This document shows, one piece after another, positions 34,275 to 47,095 of a DNA stretch of 64,000 bases. A program made the position numbers and the translations under genes. The notes beneath the pieces were generated by a model. It was given only the letters and a program-made list of their open reading frames with translations. It was not told the DNA's origin and searched no databases. This DNA comes from Lathyrus oleraceus. Its lineage: Eukaryota; Streptophyta; Magnoliopsida; Fabales; Fabaceae. Every line of letters begins with the position of its first letter. Position 1 is the first letter of the stretch. The stretch lies in NCBI RefSeq assembly GCF_024323335.1, contig NC_066581.1, forward strand, positions 292,650,536 to 292,714,535. The letters run 5' to 3'.

Positions 34275-35629
34275 TGTTGGAGAATTGCCATCCAAGGCGC
34301 AGCGGAATTTAAAATTTTCTCCATTTAGTGATCCTTACGAATGGGCATGATCAGTGATAGAATCGTTACCTCTTGTGGCGATTCAAACCTTTGGTGCAGA
34401 TCTCTGATAATGATCAAAACCTTTGATACAAATCCACGGAGCGATCACCAACGTTGAACGATGACAACGTCTCTACTCAGTCCACACGAACGGATTCCTT
34501 CAATCGCAGTGCTAGCTGTTATGAATGAAGGCTTTGAGTGAGAGAGAGATACGAAATTCCAACTCTTCAGTTGTGTTTTCTGTCTCAGTAAGTTACAATG
34601 CTTCTACCCAAGGGGTTCTATTTATAGAACCACTTGTGTGGGCTTCAAGCCAAAAAGCCCACTTAAGTGCATTTTGGCCCATATCTCATAATATGCCAAA
34701 ATCACTTAAGTACTTGGTACCTTACCATATTTCGTATTCTACTTAAGTACATCGTACCTTACGATGTTCCTTAATTATTCTATCTCTCATCAATCCGTCC
34801 TTTGTGTGTGACCCTATAGGTTTTCGCGGCGTTGGCAATTATATTAAATCACATATTTAACATAATAAATAGTGAGCGGTATCTAGCAACACATCACTGC
34901 TACCCAAGTCACGAAAATGTCATGTGATATGACAAAACCTCCTGTGATAATAATTATGTGTATAATTACCCCTTTTCCCTTATGTCTATATTGAACACAA
35001 GGTATAGACCGTGTCATCCTTGTCCAGTTCAATATTGGGCTCATAGACATTTATCCTGTTACGCAGGATGGGCAAATTCCATCTAGGACACTCATGTCCC
35101 TCAACATGCTTTGTGGAGTACCCATCAACTGTCTTTATGGTTATCCAGTTACGGACAACGTTGGATCAGCAATAAAGCACTCGACTCTACATCTAGGATC
35201 CATAGTGGTTTCAGGTCGAAGAGTGGCATACACTATTATCACCATGAGAATAACTTATGACACTTTGCATAACTTTCTATATAGTATTCTCATAGCGGGT
35301 CAATCCGGTATAAATATTACTCCTAATATTCATACCTATGTTTAAGACTTGATAACTCGTTATCCATGATCCATGAGATGTGATCATCAGTCTACAAACA
35401 TAATAGTCTTAATGCTTTAATGTTATCCCACTTCACACTAAAGCTCGACTACGGATACTTTAAGAATAGTGTCCTTATGTTTAATGTGTTCTCATGATTA
35501 AGTCACACTTAATACATTAAACGGACTATCTATTCCAGGGACTTTATTAATCAACCATAATAAAGAAAATGCCTTTAAATAATTCGATACAAGTACCAAA
35601 AGTATTGGCCTCTAGGGCTTACACCAACA
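34275..35629 (-). repeat. 3' LTR of element F
   Basis: It runs between tgttggaga and acaccaaca on the + strand. A polypurine tract (minus strand tagtgggagat, plus 35630-35640) adjoins it. A TATA-like tataaata (minus) lies in the near-palindrome around 34615-34632. Confidence 0.92.
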
Positions 35630-36366
35630 ATCTCCCACTAGCACTAGAGCCAATCAAGCATACCCCGTATGCCCATTGATCTAGTATGGCCATCATGCTT
35701 CTGCTGCGCAAGAGGCTTTGTCAGTGGGTTAGCAACATTGTCAAGTGTAGGTACTTTACATATTTTCACACAACGTCTAAGTATGTGTTTGGATCGTTGG
35801 TGAGATCTAGGCTCCTTAGCTTGTGCGATAACACCATTATTATCATAATAGAGACCAATGGGATCCATAATGCTAGGGACTATGCCAAGTTTATTGATCC
35901 AAACAGCTTCCTTTGCTGCACTTAAGGCAGCAATATACTCGGCCTCAATTGTAGAATCAGCAACTGCATCTTGCGTTGAACTTTTCAAGCTCATAGTGCC
36001 ACCATTTAAGCAAAACACAAAACCAAATTGGAATCATTCATATTAAAGCGTCTCAGCACTTTGTCTATGTACTCTGACTCAGGCCAAGCATTTCATGATC
36101 TATCTTTATAGATTCTGATAGGCTGCTTCACCCAGGTCCTTCATAGAAAAGCATTTCCCCAACCAAGACTTTACTTGTTGCAGGGTAGGGATATCGATTC
36201 CAATGAGTAATATGTCATCTACATATAATACCAGGAATACGATCATGCTCCCACTAACCTTCTTGTAGACACAAGGCTCATCTTCGTTCTTGATGAATCC
36301 ATACAGTTTTACTGTTTCATCAAGGCAAAGGTTCCATGAGCAGGTCACAGGCTCATCTTGATCCAT
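35630..36366 (-). pseudogene. RT and RNase H remnants of F
   Basis: A 5' piece (36366-36106) joins MDQDEPVT, from the region before RT, directly to WNLCLDETVKLYGF and then LVLYVDDILLIG. The fingers and part of the palm are therefore deleted, compared with J (53816-53160). After GKCFSMKDLGEA the frame breaks. Most of the connection domain and the start of RNase H are missing. RNase H resumes at 36018 (FCLNGGTMSLKSSTQDAVADSTIEAEYIAAL) and ends at 35644. It cannot be active. Confidence 0.85.
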
Positions 36367-36464
36367 GAGTAATACATCACCTTGATCAGATATCCATATA
36401 TCTCAGGTAGGTGACGTATCCTGCCTGACCTACGTTGGTCTTGTTCTACTTGAGCAGGTTGTTC

Positions 36465-37763
36465 TTACACAACTACTTGTGTTTCCTGCTCTAATTCCTC
36501 CATAGGTGTATCGATGCTTTGTGATACTTGAATTTCTTCAAGCTCTACTTTCCTCCCACTGGTTCCTTTGGAATTAAAATCCTTTTCTAGGAAAACTCCA
36601 GTTCTAGCGACAAACACTTTGACCTCCAAAGGATTGTAGAAGTAATATCCTCTTGTTTCTTTAGGATACCCCACAAATAAGCATTGGTCAGATTTGGGCT
36701 CAAGCTTAGTTGAAATTTGTCGTTTCACATAAACTTTGCAACCCCAAATCTTCATGTAAGACATATGTGGTCTCTTACCACTCCATATCTCATATGGTGT
36801 CTTATCAACCTTTTTGGATGGAACACGGTTAAGTGTGTAAGCTGCGGTCAACAGCGCATGTCCCCAAAAGGAGTTTGGAAGATCGACTTGACTCATCATG
36901 GATCGGACCATGTCCAATAGGGTTCGATTTCTTCTCTCAGACACACCATTCCATTGGGGTGTTCCAGGAGGAGTGTGTTGGGATAGGATCCCACACTCTT
37001 TCAGATGGTCATCAAACTCTAGGCTTAAATATTCACCACCTCGATCTGATCGAAGAGCTTTAATATTCTTACCTAGTTGGTTTTGTACTTCATTCTTGAA
37101 TTCCTTGAACTTTTCAAAGGACTCTGATTTGTGTTTCATTAAATACACATAACCATATCTACTTAAATCATCAGTGAATGTGATGAAGTACTGAAAACCT
37201 CCTCTGGCTGATATGTTCAGTGGACCACATACATCAGTATGTATAAGGGCCAAAAGATCATTTGCTCTTTCACCTTTTCCTGTGAATAGAGACTTTGTCA
37301 TCTTTCCAATTAAACAAGATTTGCATGTCTCATATGATTCATAATCAAAAGAGTCCAACAGTCCATCTTTATGGAGTTTGGAAATATGTTTCTCATTTAT
37401 GTGGCCTAATCGACAATGCCAAAGGTATGTTGGATTTAACTCATTAGGTTTCATCCTTTTAGTATTAATGTTATAAATAGGCATTTCAAGATCAATGACA
37501 TATAGTCCATTGTTCATTTGTGCATTTGCATAGAATATATCATTCAAATAAATTGAACAACAATTGTTCTTTATTATGAATGAAAAACCGAACTTGTCCA
37601 AACAAGAAACAGAAATAATATTCCTGCTAATTGATGGTACATAATAACAGTTCTCTAACTGAATTATTAAACCACTAGGTAAAGTCAATTCATAAGTTCC
37701 TACGGATAAGGCATTGACCTTTGCTCCATTACCAACTCGTAGGTCGACTTCACCTTTTGCCAA
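36465..37763 (-). pseudogene. integrase region of F (432 codons, open)
   Basis: This covers the end of protease and the whole integrase in one frame. HHCC: LWHCRLGHINEKHI..CKSCLIGK, near residues 115-150. DDE: HTDVCGP, LRSDRGGEY and VSERRNRT, all present. The C-terminal GKRPHMSYMKIWGCKVYV block is typical of copia integrases. It ends at 36465. The upstream stop (TAG near 37766) separates it from gag-protease. This is the best-preserved part of F. Confidence 0.85.
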
Positions 37764-38162
37764 TTATCTACTCCTTTTTAGTTCTTGCACATTTGTACAA
37801 ATATGAGAACCGCATCCAGTATCTAATACCCATGATGCAGAAGTAGATAAATTAATTTCAATAACAAAAATACCTGAAGTTGGAGTCTCTACTCCATTCT
37901 TCCTATCTTCCAGGTATTTTCGGCAGTTCCTCTTCCAGTGTGCGGTCTTACCGCAATGGAAGCAGGTGCCTTCCTTTTCTATGCTTCCACTAGGCTTCAA
38001 AGCAGCACTAGTGGGTTTGGGTTTGGCAACTTCCTTGCCTTTCCCTTTATCATGTTTGAGGATAATCCTCATGTCTCGGTACCAATCCAGAAAATTTGTC
38101 CCAGACAATTTTTCCTTGTCAAGGTTTGATCGCAATATGTTGTTAGAGGTGTTTGTTGTCAT
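37764..38162 (-). pseudogene. gag-protease of F with internal deletion
   Basis: The ATG at 38162 is followed by a normal start (LSGTNFLDWYRDMRIILK). The frame then jumps after about 40 residues to a lysine-rich linker and the zinc knuckle CFHCGKTAHWKRNC. Most of the capsid part, usually some 200 residues, is missing. The protease motif LDTGCGSHIC follows near residue 115, and a stop comes at 37764. Confidence 0.82.
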
Positions 38163-39907
38163 GGTAATCTACACAAGGATTAATGAAAATATAAGTATCA
38201 TTGACATATTTAATTAGGCCTTTAATTAAACATGCTCCCAATATTTTATTCAAAACAAATGACCCTCATCATTAGATTCGGAAAATCCCGTTGGAAGATT
38301 TTCTAGTGGGTCGAGATCCATATTTCACTTCGTTCTAAGTCCGCGTAGGCGGATTACACAAAACTAGGTTATTTTAGGTAGTAACTCCTTCCAATTGTAT
38401 CTCATACAACTCTTGAAAATTTCAGTTGGGTGAATAACTCCTTATTCTAATCCATCATATGGATTATTCCCAACTCTTGCTTCTAAACATATATATAATC
38501 TTATTATAATTTGTTTAGTTAAGTTTGACCCATTGTTTTAACAGTTGGATATTACAATTATCCCATCGCACCTTACTAATATATAGATCATGCACCTCGC
38601 GTAGGCGAAACCTACATTATCCATTACTAGTCTTGATGAGTGTTAAAACTTGGAAAGCATAAACTTAATATTTAATTTGAGGGAATTGCAATTTTTCTGA
38701 TCTCACCGGCTTGTTTATCATATAAACCGTCTCTCACATGCATCAACATACATACAAACATAATGAAACAGTTATGGCCCCTAGCGCAATTGTTCTCCCA
38801 AGCCAATGAGAGAACCTAAGCTAACCTAACAACGATCTAAGCTTCTCCAAGCAAGATCTTCAAGGTTGTCCTCCTTTGGCACTGACTTCTTTGCTTTCTT
38901 CATATCATTATATTACATAAAAGAAACTCGTTTTACATACGAGGGAGTGAGATGAGAAGAGAAGTTACATTTGGGAGATTAAGGGAGAGGCACGACACGC
39001 AGGTCGTATTTTAAAAATCCAAAGCAGAATAAAGGAAAACTAAGGCCATAACCGATCACCACAAGACAATAATAAACACTTTATTATTATTATTAATTCC
39101 TTTAATTAATTAAAATCAAATTAAATTTCAACGACCGATCACACTACGCAGAGTTAGCCGGGGGTCCGCTGCCCGGTCAGCGGACAGGGGTCAAGGGGGC
39201 AGCGCCCCTGCTCGAAAATTTTAATGAACAATTTATTTAAAATTGATGTCGTTTTTCGTACCAACACTTGATACTTCAAAGCACTTTTTCAAGCCGAACG
39301 GGTGAATTTTTCCTTGCGTTAACCGGTTAACCATATGCGTTAACCGGTTAACACTGTTCGAAAACTTTTAGAAAATTCTTTTCTGCCTTGCGTTAACCGG
39401 TTAACCATATGCTTTAACCGGTTAACACTGTTTGAAAATTAAAAAAAATTATTTCGTATTGCGTTAACCGGTTAACCATACGCGTTAACCGGTTAACACT
39501 GTTCGGAAAAGTGTTTAGAACGCACAACTCTTGTGCAGTCAAACCCCAATCGCATAACTCTCTGACAACACAACCCTTGTGCCGTCACTAACCCTGATGC
39601 ACCAATTTCAGACTGTCAAGCACATCTCGATTGTTAATTTAGTATGATTGATCAACATGTCATTTCTTCACCATACTAATGTCGGATCAAGAAGCAAACG
39701 ACCATTGATCTCTCAAAGGAAAACAATCATCGAGGGTTTGAATGAATGAAACGAGAACACTATATCATATATAATGTATTTTGCATCTGGATTACATATA
39801 TCACATATATGTAACTTGATCGATCTCAATTTAACCTTTGATTCATTCTGTCTTTAATCATATTATTACAGAACAAAAACAAATATCAGATTCATGGTTT
39901 CGTAAGT
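38163..39907 (-). other. leader (5' UTR) of element F
   Basis: It is unusually long for copia (about 1.75 kb) and has no gene. It contains GC-rich hairpins (39164-39185 with an 8-bp stem, 39196-39208 with a 5-bp stem) and the six-copy palindrome array at 39318-39497. Confidence 0.75.
39318..39497. repeat. array of six GTTAACCGGTTAAC palindromes
   Basis: The 14-bp perfect palindrome occurs at 39318, 39339, 39392, 39463 and 39484, and with one mismatch at 39413. Pairs are always 21 bp apart and the pairs repeat every 71-74 bp. It lies in the leader of F, about 430-600 bases inside the 5' LTR. The role is unknown. Confidence 0.95.
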
Positions 39908-39921
39908 GGCTCTGATACCAC
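39908..39921 (-). other. primer binding site of F (initiator tRNA-Met)
   Basis: The minus strand reads gtggtatcagagcc, next to the LTR end at 39922. Confidence 0.9.
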
Positions 39922-40554
39922 TGTTGGAGAATTGCCATCCAAGGCGCAGCTGAATTTAAAATTTTCTCCATTTAGTGATCCTTACGAATGGGCATGATCA
40001 GTGATAGAATCGTTACCTCTTGTGGCGATTCAAACCTTTGGTGCAGATCTCTGATAATGATCAAAACCTTTGATACAGATCCACGGGGCGATCACGAACG
40101 TTGAACGATGACAACGTCTCTACTCAATCCACACGAACGGATTCCTTCAATCGCAGTGCTAGCTATTATGAATGAAGGCTTTGAGTGAGAGAGAGATACG
40201 AAATTCCAACTCTTCAGTTGTATTTTCTATCTCAATAAGTTACAATGCTTCTACCCAAGGGGTTCTATTTATAGAACCACTTGTGTGGGCTTTAAGCCAA
40301 AAAGCCCACTTAAGTGAATTTTGGCCCATATCTCATAATATGCCAAAATCACTTAAGTACTTGGTACCTTACCATATTTCGTATTCTACTTAAGTACACC
40401 GTACCTTACGATGTTCCTTAATTATTCTATCTCTCATCAATCCGTCCTTTGTGTGTGACCCTATAGGTTTTCGCGGCGTTGGCAATTATATTAAATCACG
40501 TATTTAATATAATAAACAGTGAGCGGTATCTAGCAACACATCACTGCTACCCAA

Positions 40555-43500
40555 TGTAGCACCTCAAATTTGCACCTCCCATTTGTACATTCATTTCATT
40601 TTGAGGTCATTAACATTGCATTCACCTTGCATAGTCCATTGCATATCATCAGTCAAAACTGATTAGGAGAATCCAACTGTGCAAGAGAGCAAGAGTATTT
40701 GCCATGAGATGAAAGCCCTATGGTGGTGCTAGTGAGCTTACATGACCCAAGGATCACTTTGAAGCAATTTGGCCAAGTGTTGAAGGCTCAGAAGTCCCCA
40801 GGACATTTCCAGGTCATTTGAAGATCCAGAAAGTCAACTGCAAAGTCAACTGTGGATTTGGAGGTGGGAGATGATTAGAAATACTTCATTCATGTTCAAA
40901 CAAGTCTCATTTGACATTTCAAACACTCACATTGAAGAATTTGAAGTCAGGACAAAAATTTCCCAAAATAGCAAGTGACCTATAATTTGAAATTTCCAAA
41001 AATGGAAAGGTTTTGGACCAACTTCAACTCAATCTTACATCATCAAGAAAGCTTCAAATGAAATTTTGTCCAATATGAAAGTTGAAGATCTTTCTCTCCC
41101 ATTTCCAAAACGTCCAAGATCATGGATTTATGATGTGTGGTTGAGGAGATATGATCCAATCATGGCAAAGTGTGCTTAAAACTTCAAATGGGCATAACTT
41201 TTGAACCAAGGCTCCAATTTGGGTGGTTCTTTTTGCATTTTGTTCATCATAACATGTAGTTTCCAAAACATCCATTACATGGCATGAATTCCACTTGCAT
41301 GATCATATACTCATTCATGAAGTTTTTTGAAGGAAAATTCATAAAATCATTTTGGTTGATCATATGCATAAAATACCAATCCTAAGGTGTGCATGGGCCT
41401 TGTTTAAGTGGTTTTGGATCAGAGTTGAGCACTGTTCACGCATGCATTTCATGCATGGGGGTGAAATCCATTTTGTACATACACCTCATAACTTGTTAAT
41501 TCTACTTAGCTTTGGCTTAAACAGGTTTTCAACATCATTAGCAAGTGATATATAAGGTTAATCATAACTGCATTCATCATTAACCACAGTTTTCAGATCT
41601 AGATTCCAAAATCAATCAAATTTTTCTCTCCAAAATATTTCCAAATTCTTCACACAAAAGCCATTTCTATTGATGGATTCATGATCAGGAAGTGTTTTTG
41701 AGGCAAATTGAACGTGGACTTGGATCAAATCGTGCCAGTTTGGACCATACTCGAAGCTTGAAGGTTCAATGGAGTTTGCAAAATCTACTGGATTCACGTG
41801 CGTTTGAGCTTCAATTTCTCCATTAATCATCTCACCAAGCATTGTAAAAGAGATTGGAGCCATTGCAAGCCTTGGATAGTGCAGCTCAAAGGTTCTGCTC
41901 TTCAAGAGGTTGATTTTCGATCTCAATTATTTTGAAATTCATGTATATATTGTTGTAGATCTTGTTCTCCTGGTAATTCTGGTGAAAGAATCGTGTGATT
42001 TGATGCACTATTGACTGAGTTAGGGTTGATTCAAGTTTCATGTATGAACTTTCATTTGCTCGATTCTACTTGTGTGTCTTGATTCATGCTTAGCCAATGC
42101 TTGATCCTTTATCTCCATTGAAAGATCTACATATTGATGTAATTAGTTTGGATTTCTGGAATATTTTCTGGAAAAGTGCATGAACTTCATGTACTGTTCA
42201 TCTGCTTCGTGAGGAAGAAGATGAAGTTCATGCATTGGCCACGGTTTTGCTACGAATTTGCTACGGTTCCTTCATGTTTGCTACGAATTTCTGGGCGCGC
42301 TTAGGGTTTTACAAAAACGCCACCGTTTTGGTGAGGCGCGCATATTTGAAAATCAACCAGGTTCGATCCTGGCGCGCCCCAATATTCAAATTGCCTTGCA
42401 TTTTCACCTTTTCCCTCCCATTTGGCCATGCTATGTGCTTCACTTGATTTCAAATTTTTCCAAACTTCATAAAATCTTAACAAATTGAAAACTCATCCAA
42501 TTTAATCCCAATTTTTTGCAAAATGCTCCTTATTCTGTCTAGTTTTTTATGATCATAAATTGGAAAATTGTGCATGGCTGGATTTTATTTGGTGCTAGGT
42601 TATGTGAGCACATATGCATTTGTGACCTTGCCTTGCTTATCTTATTGTGAAATGCTTGTTGTTAATCCAAATGATTTGAAATTTTGCATGCTGATTCTAG
42701 ACACATTAGTGGACATTTTGGCTTTGGTTTGACATTTTTCTCATGTACCAATTCTGTTTTATGCTTGTGTTAACATGGTGTGACAATTTGTGTCACACAT
42801 TTGGTTGTCTGACTTGTACAATGTGATTTCCATGCCAAATGATCTCCAATGCTTCTGATTTTTTGTGTCATGGATGTTGTGGATATATTGATTGCTCATG
42901 AATTTTTGAGAAATTATTTGAATCATTTCTGTTTTGATTGAGAATTTTCATTCATGTTGATCATTTGGATGCCTTGAATTGGTCATTGACTTCACTTGCT
43001 TGCTACATGGACTTGCATGATGATTTTGCTTTGGTCCTTTTTAGGACTTGTTCTTGAGTGATTAAATATGCTTTGTGTTGAGTTTGAGGTTCTGTTTTGG
43101 ATTTTTGATCCTCTTTTGACCCTAGGCTTTGACCTAGTGGTTTGGACTTACCATTTGGATTGTGAATTTCAGGTTCAAGTATACATCTCCATGAGTGATG
43201 ATGCTCCTTCATTTGAGCTTGGTCAATTATTGTCATTTGCTAACCTTTGTGTGTTTTGTAGGCCTTGAGGACAATTCATTTGTGTTTGCCTTGTGCCTTG
43301 CACCATTGTTGCCTGATTGGATTTGTCTGTCTGTGTGATATTAACTGTTGATGGTTTGTCTGTACAGTTGAACTGATTGGTTTAGATGTTTCTACAGGTA
43401 CCTAAGTTGGTACCTAAGTTGCTTTGAGTTCATTTGAACTTTGCTTTGCTAGCTTGTGGTTTGCTTACCACTGAGGTATAATCTCCTGATCTCCATGTAG

Positions 43501-44975
43501 TCTGGAAGACCTACTATTATTGGTAGGCACTTGTCTGAAGTCCTCTTTAAGAGGCAATGCTTGTGATTGTTTAATGTTGTTCCCTGTACATTCAAAGACC
43601 TCCTAAGTGAAGAGGCATTGGCAGATACAAGGGATGTGTAATCCATCCCCTGCTATTCAGTTGTGTCATTCACTTTGCTCACACACCATGTGTTGATGCA
43701 TTGTGAATAAGAACCCAAGATCTTGTTGTGTCAGTCATCTGTGGAGAAGAGTTCCTACATTCTGAACTCCCACACTTTCTATTGTGAGTCAAGCTCTCCC
43801 AGGCCAGGGATAAGAGCTGTGAGGTCTTACCCTCGCTTCCCATTTCATCTGCTTCACCCTAACTTTCAATGTTAGGGTTAAGAGCTAAAAACACCCCATT
43901 CTAGTTGGCTTGTTTTTACAGCCTAGCCTTGTATGAGCCCAATTGTTTGCATATAGTGTGTGTGCTTGCTTTATTGTGCTTGTATTTGCTTGATGGTGTT
44001 GTTTAGGATAGCTTGCTTCCTGTGCAAGTTAGGATAGAAACCTCAACATAGGGATCGTATGCATGACAACTTCCTTTGTCTCTGGTTAGGATGGAAGTTC
44101 TTTCCCTGTGTAGGGGAACTATGTCGCCCTGATCCTCATACCAGATGAGGTACGTAGGCAGGAGATGAGCTGATCTCTCCGGGCGCCCTTTTTCTTTTTC
44201 AACCCCTTTTGTGTGTGTTTGGAGTCTGACATAAGTCCAGCGATTGGCAGTTGGTTTCCTGTGTCTTGTTTGCTTTTTGGAGTCTGACGTAAGTCTAGCG
44301 ATTGGCAGTTGGTTTCCTGTGTCTTGTTTGCTTGTTGGAGTCTGACGTAAGTCCAGCGATTGGCAGTCGGTTTCCTGTGTGTGTGTTTGTTGGTTCGGAG
44401 TCTGATGTAAGTCCAGCAATTGGCATTCGGTTTCCATGTTTGCCTGTTTGTGTGGAGTCTGACGTAAGTCCAGCGATTGGCAGTCGGTTTCCTGTGTGGG
44501 TTTTGTTTGGCGTGCGTTAGTCGAGCTACGAGTGCTCTGATTCTTCTCCGGTTAGAGAAGATACGTATGCATAGGATGCGACATCCTAGCGAGCACGTTC
44601 CCCCTGTCCCGAACTACGTCGACTCTGATGTCTGTGCTTGACAGACTACGTAGGCCCAGGATGTGATATCCTGCCGAGTTCCGTTTCTTTTGTCTTTTTG
44701 TGTTTTCCTTCCAGTGCTTGTGCAATGTGTGAGCAGTCTTTAGCAACCTTTCTTCTATTCTTTTGTGCGTGGATCCCGTCGAGTACTACGGATGCATAGG
44801 GGTGCTAATACCTTCCCTTCGCATAACCGACTCCCGATCCCATCTCTCTCTGGTCGCGAGACCATGTCTTTTCCAGGTTTACTTCGAGCTTTTCCTTTCC
44901 CTCTTTTGGGATAAATAACGCACGGTGGCGGCTCTGTTGTTTCGTTTTCCCGCCGGTTTTTCACGTAATGCGACA
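40555..44975 (+). mobile_element. Ogre-like solo LTR, 4421 bp
   Basis: It starts tgtagcacc, ends gcgaca, and is flanked by cccaa on both sides (40550-40554 and 44976-44980). The unoccupied site is intact in the other F LTR (34907-34916 region, ctacccaagtcacg). A TATA box, tatataag, lies at 41549-41556, at a place matching 56282 in the K LTR. A tRNA-like B box lies at 42360-42372. The tail shows the Ogre LTR-end block. No internal region, primer site or polypurine tract is present, so it is a solo LTR left by LTR-LTR recombination. I see no gene in it. Confidence 0.93.
44221..44505 (+). repeat. five tandem repeats of about 58 bp in the solo LTR
   Basis: Units start with ggagtctgac at 44221, 44279, 44337, 44397 (with ggagtctgat) and 44454. 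Each continues gtaagtccagcgattggca. The counterpart in the K LTR is at 59315-59572. Confidence 0.92.
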
Positions 44976-45707
44976 CCCAAGTCACGAAAATGTTATGTGA
45001 TCTGACAAAACCTCCTGTGATAATAATTATATGTATAATTACCCCTTTGCCCTTATGTCTATATTGAACACAAGGTATAGACCGTGTCATCCTTGTCCAG
45101 TTCAATATTGGGCCCATAGACATTTATCCTGTTACGCAGGATGGGCAAATTCCATCTAGGACCCTCATGTCCCTCAGCATGCTTTGTGGAGTACCCATCA
45201 ACTGTCTTTATGGTTATCCAGTTACGGACAATGTTGGATCAGCAATAAAGCACTCGACTCTACATCTAGGATCCATAGTGGTTTCAGGTCGAAGAGTGGT
45301 ATACACTATTATCACCATGAGAATAACTTATGACACTTTGCATAACTTTCTATATAGTATTCTCATAGCAGGTCAATCCGGTATAAATATTACTCCTAAT
45401 ATTCATACCTATGTTTAAGACTTGATAACTCTTTATCCATGATCCATGAGATATGATCATCAGTCTACAAACATAATAGTCTTAATGCTTTAATGTTATC
45501 CCACTTCACACTAAAGCTCGACTACGGATACTTTAAGAATAATGTCCTTATGTTTAATGTGTTCTCATGATTAAGTCACACTTAATACATTAAACGGACT
45601 ATCTATTCCAGGGACTTTATTAATCAACCATAATAAAGAAAATGCCTTTAAATAATTCGATACAAGTACCAAAAGTATTTCCCTTTAGGGCTTACACCAA
45701 CACTTCA

Positions 45708-47095
45708 GACTGGTGCATCACTGTGAGCTGGCTAAAGAAGTTTGGGATACTCTCAAAACAACTCATGAAGGTACCTCCAAGGTGAGGATGTCTAAACTTC
45801 AGATGCTGACCACCAAGTATGAAAATCTGAGGATGAAAGACAATGAGACTATTCATGACTTCCACATGAATATTCTTGAAATTGCTAACACTTTTGGTGG
45901 CGTAGGAGAGAAAATGTCTGAAGAAAAACTTGTAAGAAAGATTCTCAGATCATTGCCTAAGAGATTTGCCATGAAGGTCACTGCTATAGAAGAGGCTCAA
46001 GACATCTCCAATATGAAGGTTGATGAGCTTATTGGTTCTCTCTAAACCTTTGAAATGGGCCTGTGTGAGAATCTTGAAAAGAAGAACAAAAGCATAGCTT
46101 TCATATCAAATACTGAAGAGGATTCAGAAGAAGGAAGTATTGGAGGTGATGAAAGCATATCAGAAGCTATAGCCATGCTTGGAAGACAGTTCAACAAGTT
46201 CATAAAGAAGATTAATCAAAAAGGGAGACCAAATGTCAAGAACATTTCGTCTGACTTCAGTAAAAGATCAACATCTAAAGAAAAGTTCAACCAAGGCAAG
46301 GGAATCCAGTGTCATGGATGTGAAGGTTTTGGACACATTAGAACTGAATGTCCTACCTACCCTAAGATGCGAAAGAAAGGACTATCTGTCACCTGGTCTG
46401 AGGGAGACTCTGAGAGTGAATCTGAAGGAGAATCTGTTAAACATGTCACTGAACTAACTAGTGTCTGTGCCTCTGATGACGACTCAAGTGGAGATGAACT
46501 TACATTTGATGAACTTGTTGCTTCATATAAGGAGCTATGTGTCAAAAGTGCAGAAGTGTGTATACAAGGAGAAAAGCAGAAGAAACTCATCAAGGAGCTG
46601 GAAGCTGAGAAGAAGAAGCATCTGACAGTCATAGATGGTCTAAATGGTGAGATAACCTTGCTGACCTCTAAGCTAGATCAAATGATAAAATCCATCAGAA
46701 TGCTGAATAAAGGAACTGACACTTTGGAAGAGATTCTAAAGGTGGGTCAGAAATCAGGAACCATGTCTGGGTTAGGCTTTGTTAAGAAATCCTCAACTGA
46801 ACTCAAAAGCTCAAAGGCTGAAGTTCAGAAAATCAAGCAGAAGTCACAACCAATGTCACAACATCAAGGAAACAGGAGGAGTAACCATCAGAAGAAGAAA
46901 TTTTAAAGATGGAGATGTCACTACTGTGGTAGATTTGGTCACATAAAACCCTTCTGTTACAGGCTGCATGGTTATCCTAACCAGACCCCTCAGATCAGAC
47001 CTAAGCAGAAGGCATCTAAGCATAATGCCCCCATCAAGAAACAACAATGGGTTGCTAGATTAGCTCACACAGCTCTAAGGGCATCTACCAGAGAA
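45708..47095 (+). pseudogene. gag of H, main part (broken)
   Basis: It resumes after F at HHCELAKEVWDTLKTTHEG and matches the gag of C closely. A TAA at 46043 replaces CAA. The first zinc knuckle (CHGCEGFGHIRTEC) is at about 46309-46350, with a coiled-coil part near 46540-46700. A second TAA at 46904 (CAA in C) precedes the second knuckle (CHYCGRFGHIKPFC, about 46918-46960). Confidence 0.87.

Larger units (their letters stand above)
34275..45702 (-). mobile_element. element F: Ty1/copia deletion derivative inserted in H
   Basis: It is on the minus strand, flanked by cttca (34270-34274 and 45703-45707). The LTRs are 1355 bp (34275-35629; and 39922-45702 once the 4421-bp solo LTR and its 5-bp duplication are subtracted). 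The internal region is only 4292 bp, including a leader of about 1.75 kb. Gag, RT and RNase H have large internal deletions while integrase is nearly whole. I counted about 32 LTR differences by eye (about 2.4%), the lowest here. It can only have moved with proteins from another copy. Confidence 0.93.
39922..45702 (-). repeat. 5' LTR of F, interrupted by a solo LTR
   Basis: The two parts are 39922-40554 and 44976-45702 (with the cccaa duplication). They rejoin to 1355 bp, equal to the other LTR. Confidence 0.92.

Noticed and set aside
39318..39497. CRISPR array
   Set aside because: The repeat is a 14-bp palindrome with irregular 7/40-60 bp spacing in a plant retrotransposon leader, with no cas genes.
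44003..44520. repetitive open frames on both strands
   Set aside because: They are translations of the 58-bp tandem repeat in the solo LTR.
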